From contig NZ_JAATEN010000001.1 of NCBI RefSeq assembly GCF_012034935.1, positions 452,659 to 516,658 of the forward strand: a stretch of 64,000 bases of DNA, read 5' to 3'. Under the pieces are notes generated by a model. The model worked only from the letters and a program-made list of their open reading frames with translations, had not been told where the DNA came from and searched no databases. The DNA is from Streptomyces zingiberis. GTDB lineage: Bacteria; Actinomycetota; Actinomycetes; Streptomycetales; Streptomycetaceae. Positions within the stretch are counted from its first letter, which is position 1. Every line of letters begins with the position of its first letter. The position numbers and the translations under genes were made by a program. Of the stretch, positions 13,577 to 27,577 are shown piece after piece.

Positions 13577-14152
13577 GTGCTGCTCTCCGACAAGGACATC
13601 CGGACGGAAATCGACGCGGGACGGGTGCGGATCGACCCCTACGACCCCGCCATGATCCAGCCGTCGAGCGTCGACGTACGGCTGGACCGCTATTTCCGGG
13701 TGTTCGAGAACCACCGCTACCCCCACATCGACCCGGCCGTCGAGCAGCCCGATCTGACGCGGCTCGTCGAGCCCGAGGGTGACGAGGCGTTCATCCTGCA
13801 TCCCGGCGAGTTCGTGCTCGCCTCGACCTACGAGGTCATCACGCTCCCCGAGGACCTCGCCTCCCGGCTGGAGGGGAAGTCCAGCCTCGGCCGGCTGGGG
13901 CTGCTCACCCACTCGACCGCGGGCTTCATCGACCCGGGCTTCTCCGGCCACGTCACGCTGGAGCTGTCCAACATGGCCACGCTGCCGATCAAGCTCTGGC
14001 CGGGCATGAAGATCGGGCAGCTCTGCATGTTCCGGCTGGCCTCGCCCGCCGAGCACCCCTACGGCTCCGAACGCTACGGCTCCCGTTACCAGGGGCAGCG
14101 GGGACCGACGCCCTCCCGGTCGTTCCTCAACTTCCACCGCACGAGCGTCTGA
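13577..14152 (+). CDS. dcd: dCTP deaminase
   Basis: This is a 191-aa protein starting at GTG 13577 ([20 protein letters not shown]). It carries the dCTP deaminase/dUTPase trimer motifs [15 protein letters not shown], then [20 protein letters not shown] (catalytic Glu region and substrate-binding Ser/Arg) and GHVTLELSN. The C-terminal [20 protein letters not shown] closes over the active site. It supplies dUTP for dTMP synthesis, possibly with dUTPase activity as in the bifunctional actinobacterial enzymes; this cannot be decided by eye. Its length is normal for the family. It is monocistronic here. Confidence 0.96.
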   Translation: MLLSDKDIRTEIDAGRVRIDPYDPAMIQPSSVDVRLDRYFRVFENHRYPHIDPAVEQPDLTRLVEPEGDEAFILHPGEFVLASTYEVITLPEDLASRLEGKSSLGRLGLLTHSTAGFIDPGFSGHVTLELSNMATLPIKLWPGMKIGQLCMFRLASPAEHPYGSERYGSRYQGQRGPTPSRSFLNFHRTSV

Positions 14153-14437
14153 GCGGGAGAACGGGCCGCCCCCGGTGCTCCCGGGCGCCCGGCCACCGGC
14201 ACCCCGCGCTCCCGGACCTCCGCGCCTCCAGGGGACGTCGGCGCGTGACGTGTCACTCGGACGAGTGAAGCGAGGCGCGGGCGTCGAGGGGAGCCCCCGC
14301 CTACGGTGACGGAACCGCGCCGGGCCCGCGCCGTCCACGGCCGCCGGGCCCGGCGACGGTTGGAGTCCGCCGGACCCGGAGCGCGGCGAGACCCCGCGCT
14401 CAGGCCCGGCGGAGGCGCCCGCAGCGCCTCGGCTCCC

Positions 14438-15346
14438 TCAGAAGGTTCCCAGCTTCAGCAGCGCCAGCAGGGCCGCGAGCTGGATCGCCGAGGCGCCGAG
14501 CGCCTTCGGCCAGGGCAGATCGTGCGACTTGCTCACCATCGAGGCCAGCAGCGCGCCCGCCGCCAGCCAGGTCAGCCAGCCGACGACCTGCACCACGGTG
14601 TTGTCACCGCTCATGAACATGGCCAGGACCAGCCGCGGTGCGTCGGTGATGGCCGTGATCAGCATGGAGAGGCCGACGGTCGGCTGCCAGGAGCCGTTGC
14701 CGCCGAGCTGCCGCGCGAGGGTGTGGGTGACGGCACCGAGGATCAGCCCGCTGATCACTATCGCCAGCCCGCCGCTGATCACCCACGGAATGCTGTTGGA
14801 GAGCGTCGCGCTCAGCACTTCCTCGCGGGCTTCCGCGAAACCGAAGACGGCGAGCATCCCGTAGACGAAGGTGACGAGCAGCGCCGGGCCCCACACGGGG
14901 TAGTCCCGCATCTGCCAGAACGTGGCGTTGGGGCGGAGGACGATGCCGCTCAGCAGCTGCTTCCAGTGCAGCCGCGGCCCCGCCGGCGGCGCCGGGTGAC
15001 CGCCGTACGGGTCATGGCCGCCGTCCTGGCCGTAGCCGCCCGGCAGGTCGCCGACGGTGAACGCCTGGGTGTGGCCCGGGTTGTTGGCGTAGGGGTCGTG
15101 GCCGTGCGGGCGCCCGGGGCCGCCCTGGCCCTGTCCCTGGTGCGGGGCGTGACCGCCGAAGTACTCGGGGCCCTCGTCCTGGCCACCGTGACCGCTGTGC
15201 TGCCACTGCTGGTGCTGCCCTGCGTACGGAGGCGCGGGCGGCGCGCCGTACGGCTGACCGTACGGCGACTGCCCGGGTCGGTGCTGCGGGGCCTGCTGCT
15301 GTCCGTCGCGGGAGTCACGGCCGCGTCCCATCCTGAATCCAGCCAC
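14438..15346 (-). CDS. Yip1-family membrane protein
   Basis: This is a 302-aa protein. The start GTG 15346 gives VAGFRMGRGRDSRDGQQQAP; ATG six codons later is possible. The first 125 residues are a Gln/Gly/Pro/His-rich cytosolic tail. The Yip1 domain follows, with about five membrane helices beginning after LLSGIVLRPNATFWQMRDYP. Helices include LLVTFVYGMLAVFGF, ISGGLAIVISGLILGAV and LGASAIQLAALLALLKL. Bacterial Yip1-like proteins have no settled function. It stands alone, convergent to dcd. Confidence 0.88.
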   Translation of the reverse strand: MAGFRMGRGRDSRDGQQQAPQHRPGQSPYGQPYGAPPAPPYAGQHQQWQHSGHGGQDEGPEYFGGHAPHQGQGQGGPGRPHGHDPYANNPGHTQAFTVGDLPGGYGQDGGHDPYGGHPAPPAGPRLHWKQLLSGIVLRPNATFWQMRDYPVWGPALLVTFVYGMLAVFGFAEAREEVLSATLSNSIPWVISGGLAIVISGLILGAVTHTLARQLGGNGSWQPTVGLSMLITAITDAPRLVLAMFMSGDNTVVQVVGWLTWLAAGALLASMVSKSHDLPWPKALGASAIQLAALLALLKLGTF

Positions 15347-16058
15347 GATTCGAACGTACCTGGTATCGGGGGGCCGGATGCGCGCCCGGGCCGTGCCGGA
15401 CGCTCATTGCTGCCGACCTGTGACATCCCCTAAGGGCCCCGGTGGGGAGAACCCCAGGCCGTGGGCGTGGCGCCGATCCGGGAGCGGAAGGGGGAGCCGT
15501 CGGCGAGGGCGGGCCCGGGCGAACAACTGTGATCCGGTGAAGGGGAGTTGCGCATGTTGTCGTGTCAGGGTGCTTTCGGGGGCCCGGAACGCGGGCCGGC
15601 GCGGTGTACGGGAGCACGGGGACGCCGGCCCGGGCCGGGTCTCCCGGGCACAAACCCCGCGCACCGGCCCGGCCACGGCTCCGGCGCGCCGGAGGCGGGA
15701 GCCGCGGAGCCGGACGTCACGGCGACGGGACGGCCGCGAGGGGCCGCCGGGGGAGGACGGCGCCTCCGAGGTGGCTGAGGGCCGGGTGTCAGTGGCGGCG
15801 GGCAGAATGCTGCGCACCGGACGACGGGAAGGTGCTTCCACGGGGGGATGCACCTTCCCGTCCAGGTGGGCCGGTGGAGACGATCAAAGCCGGTGAGCCG
15901 GTGAAGACGAACAGGGCCGGTGGCGCGGCGGGGAGCCGTGGGGGCCCGGTGGCGGCGCCGGCCGCCCGGGGCGGAGTCCCCGGCCGGCCCTCGTGGGACG
16001 ACGGGACGGCCGCCCGCCGGATCGTGGCCGGCGCGCCGCCGGTCCCGGCCGCCCTGCT
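15347..16058. other. Gene-free interval upstream of the Yip1 gene
   Basis: I see no convincing gene, tRNA or operator in these 710 bp. Open frames here are Arg/Pro/Gly-rich on every strand, as random high-GC DNA produces. It must hold the promoter of the leftward Yip1 gene near its left end and the terminator of the FG-GAP gene near its right end. Confidence 0.6.
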
Positions 16059-17705
16059 CTACTCGTCGATCGCCGCCCCGTAGCGCGCCGCGGCCGCCGG
16101 TGCCGACACGGAGCCCGCGCCGAAGGTCCATGAACCGGTGGTGGTCACGCCGGTGCTGCCGCTGTTGGGGAGCACCCACACCACGCCGTCGTTGGCGTTC
16201 TCCCCCGGCGCCGCCGCCAGCAGCAGGTGCCGCCCGTCGCCGTCGGGGTCGGCGAGCCGTACCTGGCCGCCGAAGAGGTCGGACTTCTCGGCCACGCCGG
16301 GGACGCCGGCGGTGTCCTGGTTGACGTCGCGGATGCCCGTGGTGGTCAGCCCGCCCGCCGAGCCGCGGAAGACCCAGACGGCGCCCGCGTCCACGACGGT
16401 GCCGATGTCCTCGCCTGGGGCGCCCACGGCCAGGTCGGCGTAGCCGTCGCCGTTCGTGTCGGCGAGGGAGAGGTCGGCGCCCCAGCGGTCGTCACGCTCC
16501 GCCGCGCCCGGCACGCCCGGGGAGTCCTGGGTCCACCACTGCGGCGGGGTCTCCGGGTCGGCGGCGCCGCCGGTGCCGGCCGGGCCGGCCGGGCTGCCCA
16601 GGTAGACGCCGACGGTCCCGCCGGTGACCGTGGTGCCGGCGTCGTCGGGGCTCTGCGGTTCGCCGGTGACGAGGTCGTCCCGCCCGTCTCCGTTGATGTC
16701 CCCCGAGGCGACGACGGGTCCACCGCGCAGCTCACGCCGGTAGGAGAGCCCGTCCGACCCGCCCGCGAAGTACATCGACCAGCCGTGGCCCGGCTCGGCG
16801 CCCGTGGAGACGCCCCCGACGACCAGGTCGGCCCAGCCGTCCCCGTCGTAGTCCCCGGTGGTGAGGGCGCGGGGGCGGATGTTCTGGGTGGACGCCGCGG
16901 AGAAGCGCGCCGCGCCCGTACCCGTGTCCGAAGCGCCGGACAGGGCGGGCGCACCGGCGGAATCTCCACGCGCCGGCAGGCGGAGCGCGTCGCTCCGGGG
17001 GATCGGCTCCCGGGGCGCGGCATCCGCCCTGCCGTCCGTCCCCGGGCCGTCCGTCCCCCCGCCGTCCTCCCTCCGCAGGGAGAACTCGCGCGCCGCCTCG
17101 AAGCCGAACAGCTGCACGCCGTCCCGGTCGGCGACGGCCAGCAGGTCGCCCGCGCCCTGGCCGGTGAAGCGGGCGGCGGCCAGCCCCAGGCCGAAGGTCT
17201 GGCCGGCGGTGGGTGCCGTGGACTCCAGCCAGACGGAGCCGCTGCCGCTGAGCCCGGTGCGCGAGCCCCACAGCACCACGGCGCCGCCGGCGTTGGAGAT
17301 CGTGCCGATGTCCTCCTGCGGGATGCCGACGATCGCGTCGTCGTAGCCGTCGCCGTCGAGGTCGCCGGTGGCCACGGCCTGCCCGAAGGCGTCGCCGGGT
17401 TCGGTGGCGCCAGGGACGCCGGGGGAGTCCTGGTGGAGCACGGCGGCGCCGGAGGTGGTGAGTCCGCTCGCGGTGCCGTACTGCACCGTCACGTATCCGG
17501 CGCCCTTGCTGCCGTTCACCGTGCCCCCGGGGGCGCCGATGAGGAGGTCGTCCCGGCCGTCTCCGTTGAAATCGCAGTTGCGGTCCGCCGCGCGGACGCT
17601 GTCGCGCACGCCCGCCTGCGCCGCGGGCGCCGTCGCGAGCCCCGCAGTGGTGAGCAGGAGGATCGATGCCACCGCGAAGGCGGCCGGACGGTGGTTCTTC
17701 TGCAC
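16059..17705 (-). CDS. Secreted FG-GAP repeat protein (integrin-alpha-like beta-propeller)
   Basis: This is a 548-aa protein with a Sec signal peptide: MQKNHRPAAFAVASILLLTT, with cleavage probably after APAAQA (about residue 31). At least six calcium-binding loops of the D-x-(D/N)-G-D-G-x-x-D type are seen: DFNGDGRDD, DLDGDGYDD, DYDGDGWAD, DINGDGRDD, DTNGDGYAD and DPDGDGR. Each is followed by a (V/I)G-x-P turn. This is a seven-bladed integrin-like propeller exported to the cell surface or medium, probably for adhesion or as a protein scaffold. A Gly/Asp/Ala-rich insert splits the middle blades. The gene stands alone. Confidence 0.9.
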   Translation of the reverse strand: MQKNHRPAAFAVASILLLTTAGLATAPAAQAGVRDSVRAADRNCDFNGDGRDDLLIGAPGGTVNGSKGAGYVTVQYGTASGLTTSGAAVLHQDSPGVPGATEPGDAFGQAVATGDLDGDGYDDAIVGIPQEDIGTISNAGGAVVLWGSRTGLSGSGSVWLESTAPTAGQTFGLGLAAARFTGQGAGDLLAVADRDGVQLFGFEAAREFSLRREDGGGTDGPGTDGRADAAPREPIPRSDALRLPARGDSAGAPALSGASDTGTGAARFSAASTQNIRPRALTTGDYDGDGWADLVVGGVSTGAEPGHGWSMYFAGGSDGLSYRRELRGGPVVASGDINGDGRDDLVTGEPQSPDDAGTTVTGGTVGVYLGSPAGPAGTGGAADPETPPQWWTQDSPGVPGAAERDDRWGADLSLADTNGDGYADLAVGAPGEDIGTVVDAGAVWVFRGSAGGLTTTGIRDVNQDTAGVPGVAEKSDLFGGQVRLADPDGDGRHLLLAAAPGENANDGVVWVLPNSGSTGVTTTGSWTFGAGSVSAPAAAARYGAAIDE

Positions 17706-17987
17706 TGAGCGGCTCCTCGGCTCCTGGGTCGGACGGGGCCGCCGGTGCGGAGGAAGCGGGGGAGGGCCCCTGGCTCCCCGGTGCCCGTATGACGGCAGCC
17801 GGGGCGCAAGGGTTGTACGGGGGCGGCAGGCGCCGGGGTGCGCGCCGCCCGTGCAACGGTGGCGCCCGGCACGGGAGTTGCACCCGCCCGGCGTGCTTCC
17901 CGCCGCACCACGACGGCCGGTACCGGCGGCGGAACGCCGCGGTACCGGCCGTCACAGGGAAGGGGCCAGGGCCGTGAGGCCGCCGGT

Positions 17988-20255
<2,268 letters not shown>

Positions 20256-20305
20256 AGGGGCTCCTCGGACCGGGAGAGCGGTGTTCTGCTGAAGAGCTGG
20301 GATTC

Positions 20306-20317
20306 TACTAAGCAGTA
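20306..20317 (-). promoter_or_regulatory. TACT-N4-AGTA dyad upstream of the Fe-S reductase gene
   Basis: TACTAAGCAGTA lies 51 bp upstream of the reductase start in the only AT-rich part of the gap (20301-20330). Reading leftward it is GTTACTGCTTAGTAG, close to the TTACT-N-AGTAA type bound by TetR regulators of fatty-acid degradation in actinomycetes. Suggestive only. Confidence 0.4.
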
Positions 20318-20665
20318 ACTTATGGGGTCTTCCTGAGGTTACCCATGTTCTCAGGTCCCATGAAGGCGCTCGGCCGGTGATCTGCGTCGCTCACCCGCCG
20401 GGGTAGGTGTGAAGGCGCCGCCGGCGAGGCAGGCGGGGCGGGTGGCGCGGGTGGGGTGAGCTGGGGGCGTGCGGGCCGTCCGCCGCCGGCGCCTCCACTC
20501 CGTCGCCACTTTCGCCGGCCCCGCCCGGCCCGGCCCTCGCGGTCGGGGCCGCCGCCCGGGCCGGGTCTCCCGGGATGCGCCGTCGGCGCGGAGCCTGCTC
20601 GTGGCGCCATTCCGCCAGGGTTGACCTGCGCATTTCACGCGGTTGCCGATGTGTGCCGCACAAGA

Positions 20666-20686
20666 CTTGAGCCGGACCCGCTCAGC
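20666..20686 (+). promoter_or_regulatory. Imperfect HAIR operator (HspR box) upstream of dnaK
   Basis: CTTGAGC-N7-GCTCAGC keeps the left half of the HAIR element (CTTGAGT-N7-ACTCAAG) except the last base, and four of seven bases in the right half. It overlaps the -35 region (TTGACA at 20690), where a bound repressor would block RNA polymerase. Confidence 0.65.
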
Positions 20687-20689
20687 TCT

Positions 20690-23353
<2,664 letters not shown>

Positions 23354-23386
23354 CGTGTGGAGCGACCGGAAGGAGGGACGCCGGGG

Positions 23387-24583
23387 ATGAGCACCAAGGA
23401 CTTCATCGAGAAGGACTACTACAAGGTCCTCGGCGTCCCGAAGGACGCGACCGAGGCGGAGATCAAGAAGGCGTACCGGAAGCTCGCCCGCGAGTACCAC
23501 CCGGACGCCAACAAGGGCGACGCCAGGGCCGAGGAGCGCTTCAAGGAGGTCTCCGAGGCGAACGACGTCCTGGCCGACCCCAAGCGCCGCAAGGAGTACG
23601 ACGAGGCGCGGGCGCTCTTCGGCAACGGGGGCTTCCGGTCCGGTGGCGGCCCCCGGGGTGGCCCCGGTGGCTTCAACTTCGACCTGGGCGACCTCTTCGG
23701 AGGCGCCCAGGGCGGGGGCGGGGCGGCCGGCGGTGGCTTCGGCGGCGGCCTCGGGGACGTCTTCGGCGGTCTGTTCAACCGTGGCGCCCCGGGCGGCGCC
23801 GGCCCGGGTACGCGCGCCCCGCGGCGCGGCCAGGACATCGAGTCCGAGGTGACGCTCAGCTTCACCGAGGCCGTCGACGGGGCCACCGTCCCGCTGCGGA
23901 TGTCGAGTTCGGCCGCCTGCAAGGCCTGCTCCGGCACCGGTGACAAGAACGGCACTCCGCGGGTCTGCCCCACCTGCGTCGGGACCGGGCAGGTCTCGCG
24001 CGGTGGCGGTGGTGGCTTCTCGCTCACCGACCCCTGCACCGACTGCCGGGGGCGCGGCCTGATCGCCGAGGCCCCGTGCGACGTGTGCAAGGGCAGCGGC
24101 CGGGCGACGAGCTCCCGCACCATGCAGGTCCGGATCCCCGCGGGCGTCAGCGACGGCCAGCGGATCCGGTTGCGTGGCAAGGGCGCGCCGGGCGAGCGGG
24201 GCGGCCCGAACGGCGATCTGTATGTGGTGGTCAACGTCGACAAGCACCCGGTCTTCGGACGCAAGGGCGACAATCTCACCGTCACCGTGCCGGTCTCCTT
24301 CACGGAGGCCGCGCTCGGCGGCGAGATCAAGGTGCCCACGCTCGGCGGGCCCCCGGTCACGCTCAAGCTGCCCGCCGGCACTCCCAACGGCCGCACCATG
24401 CGCGCCCGGGGCAAGGGCGCGACCCGCAAGGACGGCACCCGTGGTGACCTCCTGGTCACCGTCGAGGTGACGGTTCCCCGTGATCTGAGCGACAAGGCGC
24501 GTGAGGCGCTGGAGTCGTACCGCGAGGCGACCGCGGGGCAGGACCCGCGGGCGGAGCTGTTCCAGGCCGCGAAGGGAGCATGA
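23387..24583 (+). CDS. dnaJ: Hsp40 co-chaperone DnaJ (type I)
   Basis: This is a 398-aa protein. I chose ATG 23387 (AAGGAGGG upstream); an earlier GTG 23357 would add 10 non-conserved residues. The J-domain holds the HPD motif in AREYHPDANKGD. A Gly/Phe-rich linker spans about residues 75-150. Four zinc repeats are seen: CKACSGTG, CPTCVGTG, CTDCRGRG and CDVCKGSG. Two C-terminal client-binding domains complete it. It stimulates the DnaK ATPase. It follows grpE by 33 bp in the same operon. Confidence 0.97.
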   Translation: MSTKDFIEKDYYKVLGVPKDATEAEIKKAYRKLAREYHPDANKGDARAEERFKEVSEANDVLADPKRRKEYDEARALFGNGGFRSGGGPRGGPGGFNFDLGDLFGGAQGGGGAAGGGFGGGLGDVFGGLFNRGAPGGAGPGTRAPRRGQDIESEVTLSFTEAVDGATVPLRMSSSAACKACSGTGDKNGTPRVCPTCVGTGQVSRGGGGGFSLTDPCTDCRGRGLIAEAPCDVCKGSGRATSSRTMQVRIPAGVSDGQRIRLRGKGAPGERGGPNGDLYVVVNVDKHPVFGRKGDNLTVTVPVSFTEAALGGEIKVPTLGGPPVTLKLPAGTPNGRTMRARGKGATRKDGTRGDLLVTVEVTVPRDLSDKAREALESYREATAGQDPRAELFQAAKGA

Positions 24584-24584
24584 G

Positions 24585-25082
24585 ATGGACATGCGTGGCG
24601 GGCGAGCCGGCGGTGCGGGCGGTGCCGCCGGCGGGGGCGGCGTCGGCCGCTCCCCGTACCAGCTGACCGACGAGTCGCCGGTCTACGTCATCTCGGTCGC
24701 CGCCCAGCTCTCCGGTCTGCACCCGCAGACCCTCCGCCAGTACGACCGGCTGGGTCTGGTGTCCCCGGACCGGACGCCCGGCCGCGGGCGGCGATACTCC
24801 GCCCGGGACATCGAACTGCTGCGCCAGGTACAGCAGTTGAGCCAGGACGAGGGCATCAACCTGGCGGGGATCAAGCGCATCATCGAACTGGAGAACCAGG
24901 TCACGGCGCTCCAGGCGCGCGTGGCCGAGCTCCAGCAGGCGGTGGAGGGCGCGGCGGTGGCGATGCAGCAGCGGGAGGCCGCGGTGCATGCTTCGTACCG
25001 GCGCGACCTGGTGCCCTACCGCGAGGTCCAGCAGACGAGCGCGCTGGTCGTCTGGCGCCCCAACAACCGGCGCGGCACCTGA
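24585..25082 (+). CDS. hspR: Heat-shock repressor HspR (MerR family)
   Basis: This is a 165-aa protein starting at ATG 24585, 1 bp after dnaJ. A Gly-rich leader of about 20 residues precedes the MerR helix-turn-helix: PVYVISVAAQLSGLHPQTLR, then QYDRLGLVSPDRTPGRGRRY. A coiled coil of about 50 residues follows (IIELENQVTALQARVAELQQ). It binds HAIR sites before dnaK (20717) and clpB (30228), uses DnaK as co-repressor, and lets both operons rise after heat shock. Confidence 0.97.
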   Translation: MDMRGGRAGGAGGAAGGGGVGRSPYQLTDESPVYVISVAAQLSGLHPQTLRQYDRLGLVSPDRTPGRGRRYSARDIELLRQVQQLSQDEGINLAGIKRIIELENQVTALQARVAELQQAVEGAAVAMQQREAAVHASYRRDLVPYREVQQTSALVVWRPNNRRGT

Positions 25083-25711
25083 GCGGGCCCGCGTGGGGGC
25101 CGGCTCATGGAGCCGGGGCTGCGCCTGTGACGACGGATCTGTGACGCACGGATGTGTGACGCCGGGCCTGTGACGCCGGGTACCTGGCTTCCGTCTCCGG
25201 CCCGCAGGCCGTTCCCACGGCCGAGCCGCCGCGGCTCCGTGCCCCCCGCCCGCTCCGTTCGTGGTGTGCCCGCCGGCCGGGGCCGCCGCCGGCCGGCCGC
25301 CGTCCCGCCCGTATCCGGTATCCGGCCCGGGGAGCGTCCCGCGCTTCCCGGGCCCGGGTGTGTCCAGGGGCGGTGAGGACCGCGGCGCGGGGCTGTCGCG
25401 GCGCTGCGTGCGGGCCGCCGGGCGCGGTGGCCCGCACACCTTCACACGGGGACGGGCCGCGAACCGGCCGGCTCCGGCGCCGGCGGGCGGCGGGTCGACG
25501 GGTGGTGGGGTGGCGGGGCGGGCCGGGGGTAAACGGTGCGCATCCGGTGGAGAGGGGCCGGCCGCCTGTCGCGGCGGGCGCCGTACCGGTGCGGCGGGGA
25601 CGATACCGGTGGAGAGCCCGGCGGGCGCGCCCTGCCGGGCCCGGCCCGGGACGCCCGCAGCAGGGCACAAGCGGGGATGCACGCGGACGCACGGAGAGGC
25701 GGGGAGACGCG
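25083..25711. other. Gene-free interval after the dnaK operon
   Basis: No convincing gene is seen in these 630 bp. The first 100 bp hold four imperfect direct repeats of GTGACGCCGG-like units (about 25128-25180). The rest is GC-rich with chance Arg/Gly/Pro-rich frames. It should contain the end of the dnaK transcript and the promoter for the DUF1232 gene. Confidence 0.55.
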
Positions 25712-26059
25712 ATGGACACCGAGACGATCGTGCTGATCACGCTGGCGGTGGTGGTCGTCGCCACCTTCGCGGCCGTGGTGGTGCTGGCCCTCAGACTGGT
25801 GCGCACCTACCGGACCCTGCGCTCCGAGGGAACGACCCGCCGCGAGAAGCTGCTGTTCTGGGGCGCGATCCTCTACACCGTCTCCCCCGTCGACCTGCTG
25901 CCCGACCCCATCTACGTGGACGACATCGGCCTGCTGATGGCGGCCCTGCACCAGCTCGGCAAGGCCGCCGGCAACCGCCGCGGCGCCCTTCCCGGCTCCG
26001 GGGCCGACCTCCCCGGCGTCGAGTCCCGGCCACCGCACGACACCGCCGCGCGCCGCTGA
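25712..26059 (+). CDS. DUF1232 (YkvA-like) membrane protein
   Basis: This is a 115-aa protein starting at ATG 25712 with GGGGAGA upstream. One N-terminal membrane helix (IVLITLAVVVVATFAAVVVL) is followed by the DUF1232 core REKLLFWGAILYTVSPVDLL then PDPIYVDDIGLL. The YxxSPxDLxPD pattern is diagnostic of the family. A hydrophilic Pro/Gly tail ends it. Function unknown. A terminator lies between it and the convergent hemC-like gene. Confidence 0.88.
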   Translation: MDTETIVLITLAVVVVATFAAVVVLALRLVRTYRTLRSEGTTRREKLLFWGAILYTVSPVDLLPDPIYVDDIGLLMAALHQLGKAAGNRRGALPGSGADLPGVESRPPHDTAARR

Positions 26060-26209
26060 ACGGCCGGGCCCGTCCCTCCCGGGGGCGGGCCCGTGCGGCG
26101 CCCATGGTGGTACCCGAGTGTCCGGGCGTGCTGACGTGGCCTTCCACCGGGACCGGTCATGGCGGCCCCTCTCCCGGTGTCATCGGCGGTTGAACAGCGA
26201 TGCACCACA

Positions 26210-26241
26210 CCCCGGCCCGGACTCATCGGTCCGGGCCGGGG
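26210..26241. terminator. Bidirectional terminator between the DUF1232 and hemC genes
   Basis: A perfect 13-bp stem CCCCGGCCCGGAC / GTCCGGGCCGGGG encloses TCATCG and is followed by TTT on the plus strand. It lies between two convergent genes and serves both. Confidence 0.8.
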
Positions 26242-26283
26242 TTTCGCCGGGCGTCAGTGCGCGCGGGTGTGCGCCGGTGCGCG

Positions 26284-27219
26284 TCAGTGCGCGATGCCGT
26301 CGATCAGTTCGCGGGCGCCCTGGCGGAGGAGGGCCACGGCGACGGCCGTGCCGAGGGTCGCCGGGTCCAGGCGGCCCGCCCATTCGTGGGCGTTGAGGAT
26401 CGTCTTGCCGTCGGGGGTGAACACAGCCGCGCGGAGCGACAGTTCGCCGTTCCGCTCCGTCCGGGCGTAGCCGGCGACCGGGCTGTTGCAGTGCCCCTGG
26501 AGGACGTGGAGGAGCATCCGTTCGGCGGTGGCCTCCCGGTGGGTGGCCGGATGGCCGAGGCCGCTGACCGCGTCGATCAGCGCCGCGTCGCCCTCCCGGC
26601 ACTGGAGGGCGAGGATCCCCGCGCCGATGGGCGGGATCATCACCTCCGGCGACAGCACCTCGCTGATGACGTCCTCCCGGCCGATGCGCTCCAGGCCGGA
26701 GACGGCCAGCAGCAGCGCGTCCGCCTCCCCCGCCGCCATCTTGGCCAGCCGCCGGTTGGCGTTCCCGCGGAACGGCACGCACTCCAGGTGCGGGTGCGCG
26801 GCGGCGAGCTGCGCCACGCGCCGCACGGACGAGGTGCCGATCCGGGTGCCGGCCGGCAGCTCGTCCAGGGTGAGGCCGCCGGGGTGGATCAGGGCGTCAC
26901 GGATGTCGTCCCGCTTCAGGAACGCGGCGAAGACGGTGCCCGCCGGCAGGGGCCGGTCGGCCGGGATGTCCTTGACGCAGTGCACCGCGAGGTCCGCCTC
27001 CCCGGCGAGCAGCGCGGCGTCGACCTCCTTGGTGAACGCTCCCTTGCCGTCCACCAGGGACAGATCGCCCAGCCACTTGTCCCCCGTCGTCTTCACCGGC
27101 ACCACCTCGGTACGGATACCGGGATGCAGCGCGGCCAGCTCGGCGCGTACCCGCTCCACCTGGGCCAGCGCCATGGGGGAGTCGCGGGAGACGATACGGA
27201 TCAGCTCGGGTGCGGACAT
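26284..27219 (-). CDS. hemC: Hydroxymethylbilane synthase (divergent, stand-alone HemC)
   Basis: This is a 311-aa protein starting at ATG 27219. It has the porphobilinogen deaminase layout: [19 protein letters not shown] at the start, [33 protein letters not shown] (catalytic Asp loop), [11 protein letters not shown] and the substrate Arg loop [11 protein letters not shown]. The dipyrromethane-cofactor Cys is C244 in [13 protein letters not shown]. Several motifs differ from the usual form (RGNANRR for RGN-VxTR, HCNSPVA for GGC-x-PIG), and no other haem gene is nearby. It may be a second, divergent copy of the enzyme, perhaps for a special tetrapyrrole route. Catalytic residues appear intact. 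Confidence 0.88.
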   Translation of the reverse strand: MSAPELIRIVSRDSPMALAQVERVRAELAALHPGIRTEVVPVKTTGDKWLGDLSLVDGKGAFTKEVDAALLAGEADLAVHCVKDIPADRPLPAGTVFAAFLKRDDIRDALIHPGGLTLDELPAGTRIGTSSVRRVAQLAAAHPHLECVPFRGNANRRLAKMAAGEADALLLAVSGLERIGREDVISEVLSPEVMIPPIGAGILALQCREGDAALIDAVSGLGHPATHREATAERMLLHVLQGHCNSPVAGYARTERNGELSLRAAVFTPDGKTILNAHEWAGRLDPATLGTAVAVALLRQGARELIDGIAH

Positions 27220-27577
27220 GACTTCACGATAGCCCGCCGGGCGGGGGGCCAGGTGAGCGATCCGGCGGGCCGGCTCCGGTGGGCGGGGCCGGGCGCGCCG
27301 GGGCACCCGGCGCCCGCGCCGGACCAGCGGGCCGCGCCGGACGGGCCACCGCGGAGCGCCGGCGGGAGACCCGCCGCGGCGCCGGTACGGAGAGCCGATA
27401 CGGAGCGTGACGCCGGGCGCGTTCGCCGCCCTCCGGTCACCGTGCCTGGGGTGGGATCACTCGGATGGGTGGTCGATCGTCGATAACCGGATCTCCGTAC
27501 CTCCGTTTACGTAGCGTGATGGCGTTGCTTGTGCCGTAAGGCCGCTCAGCCCACACTTGAGGAGGAGGCGCTGCGCC

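Noticed and set aside
14306..15433. Plus-strand frame opposite the Yip1 gene
   Set aside because: Low-complexity composition and no motif; the reverse strand encodes the membrane protein.
15562..16083. Possible gene in the gap between Yip1 and FG-GAP genes
   Set aside because: All frames there are Arg/Pro/Gly-rich without ribosome sites or motifs, and they conflict with each other.
25128..25180. Repeated GTGACGCCGG units as a CRISPR-like array
   Set aside because: Units are about 10-15 bp with irregular spacing and no unique spacers; simple repeats only.
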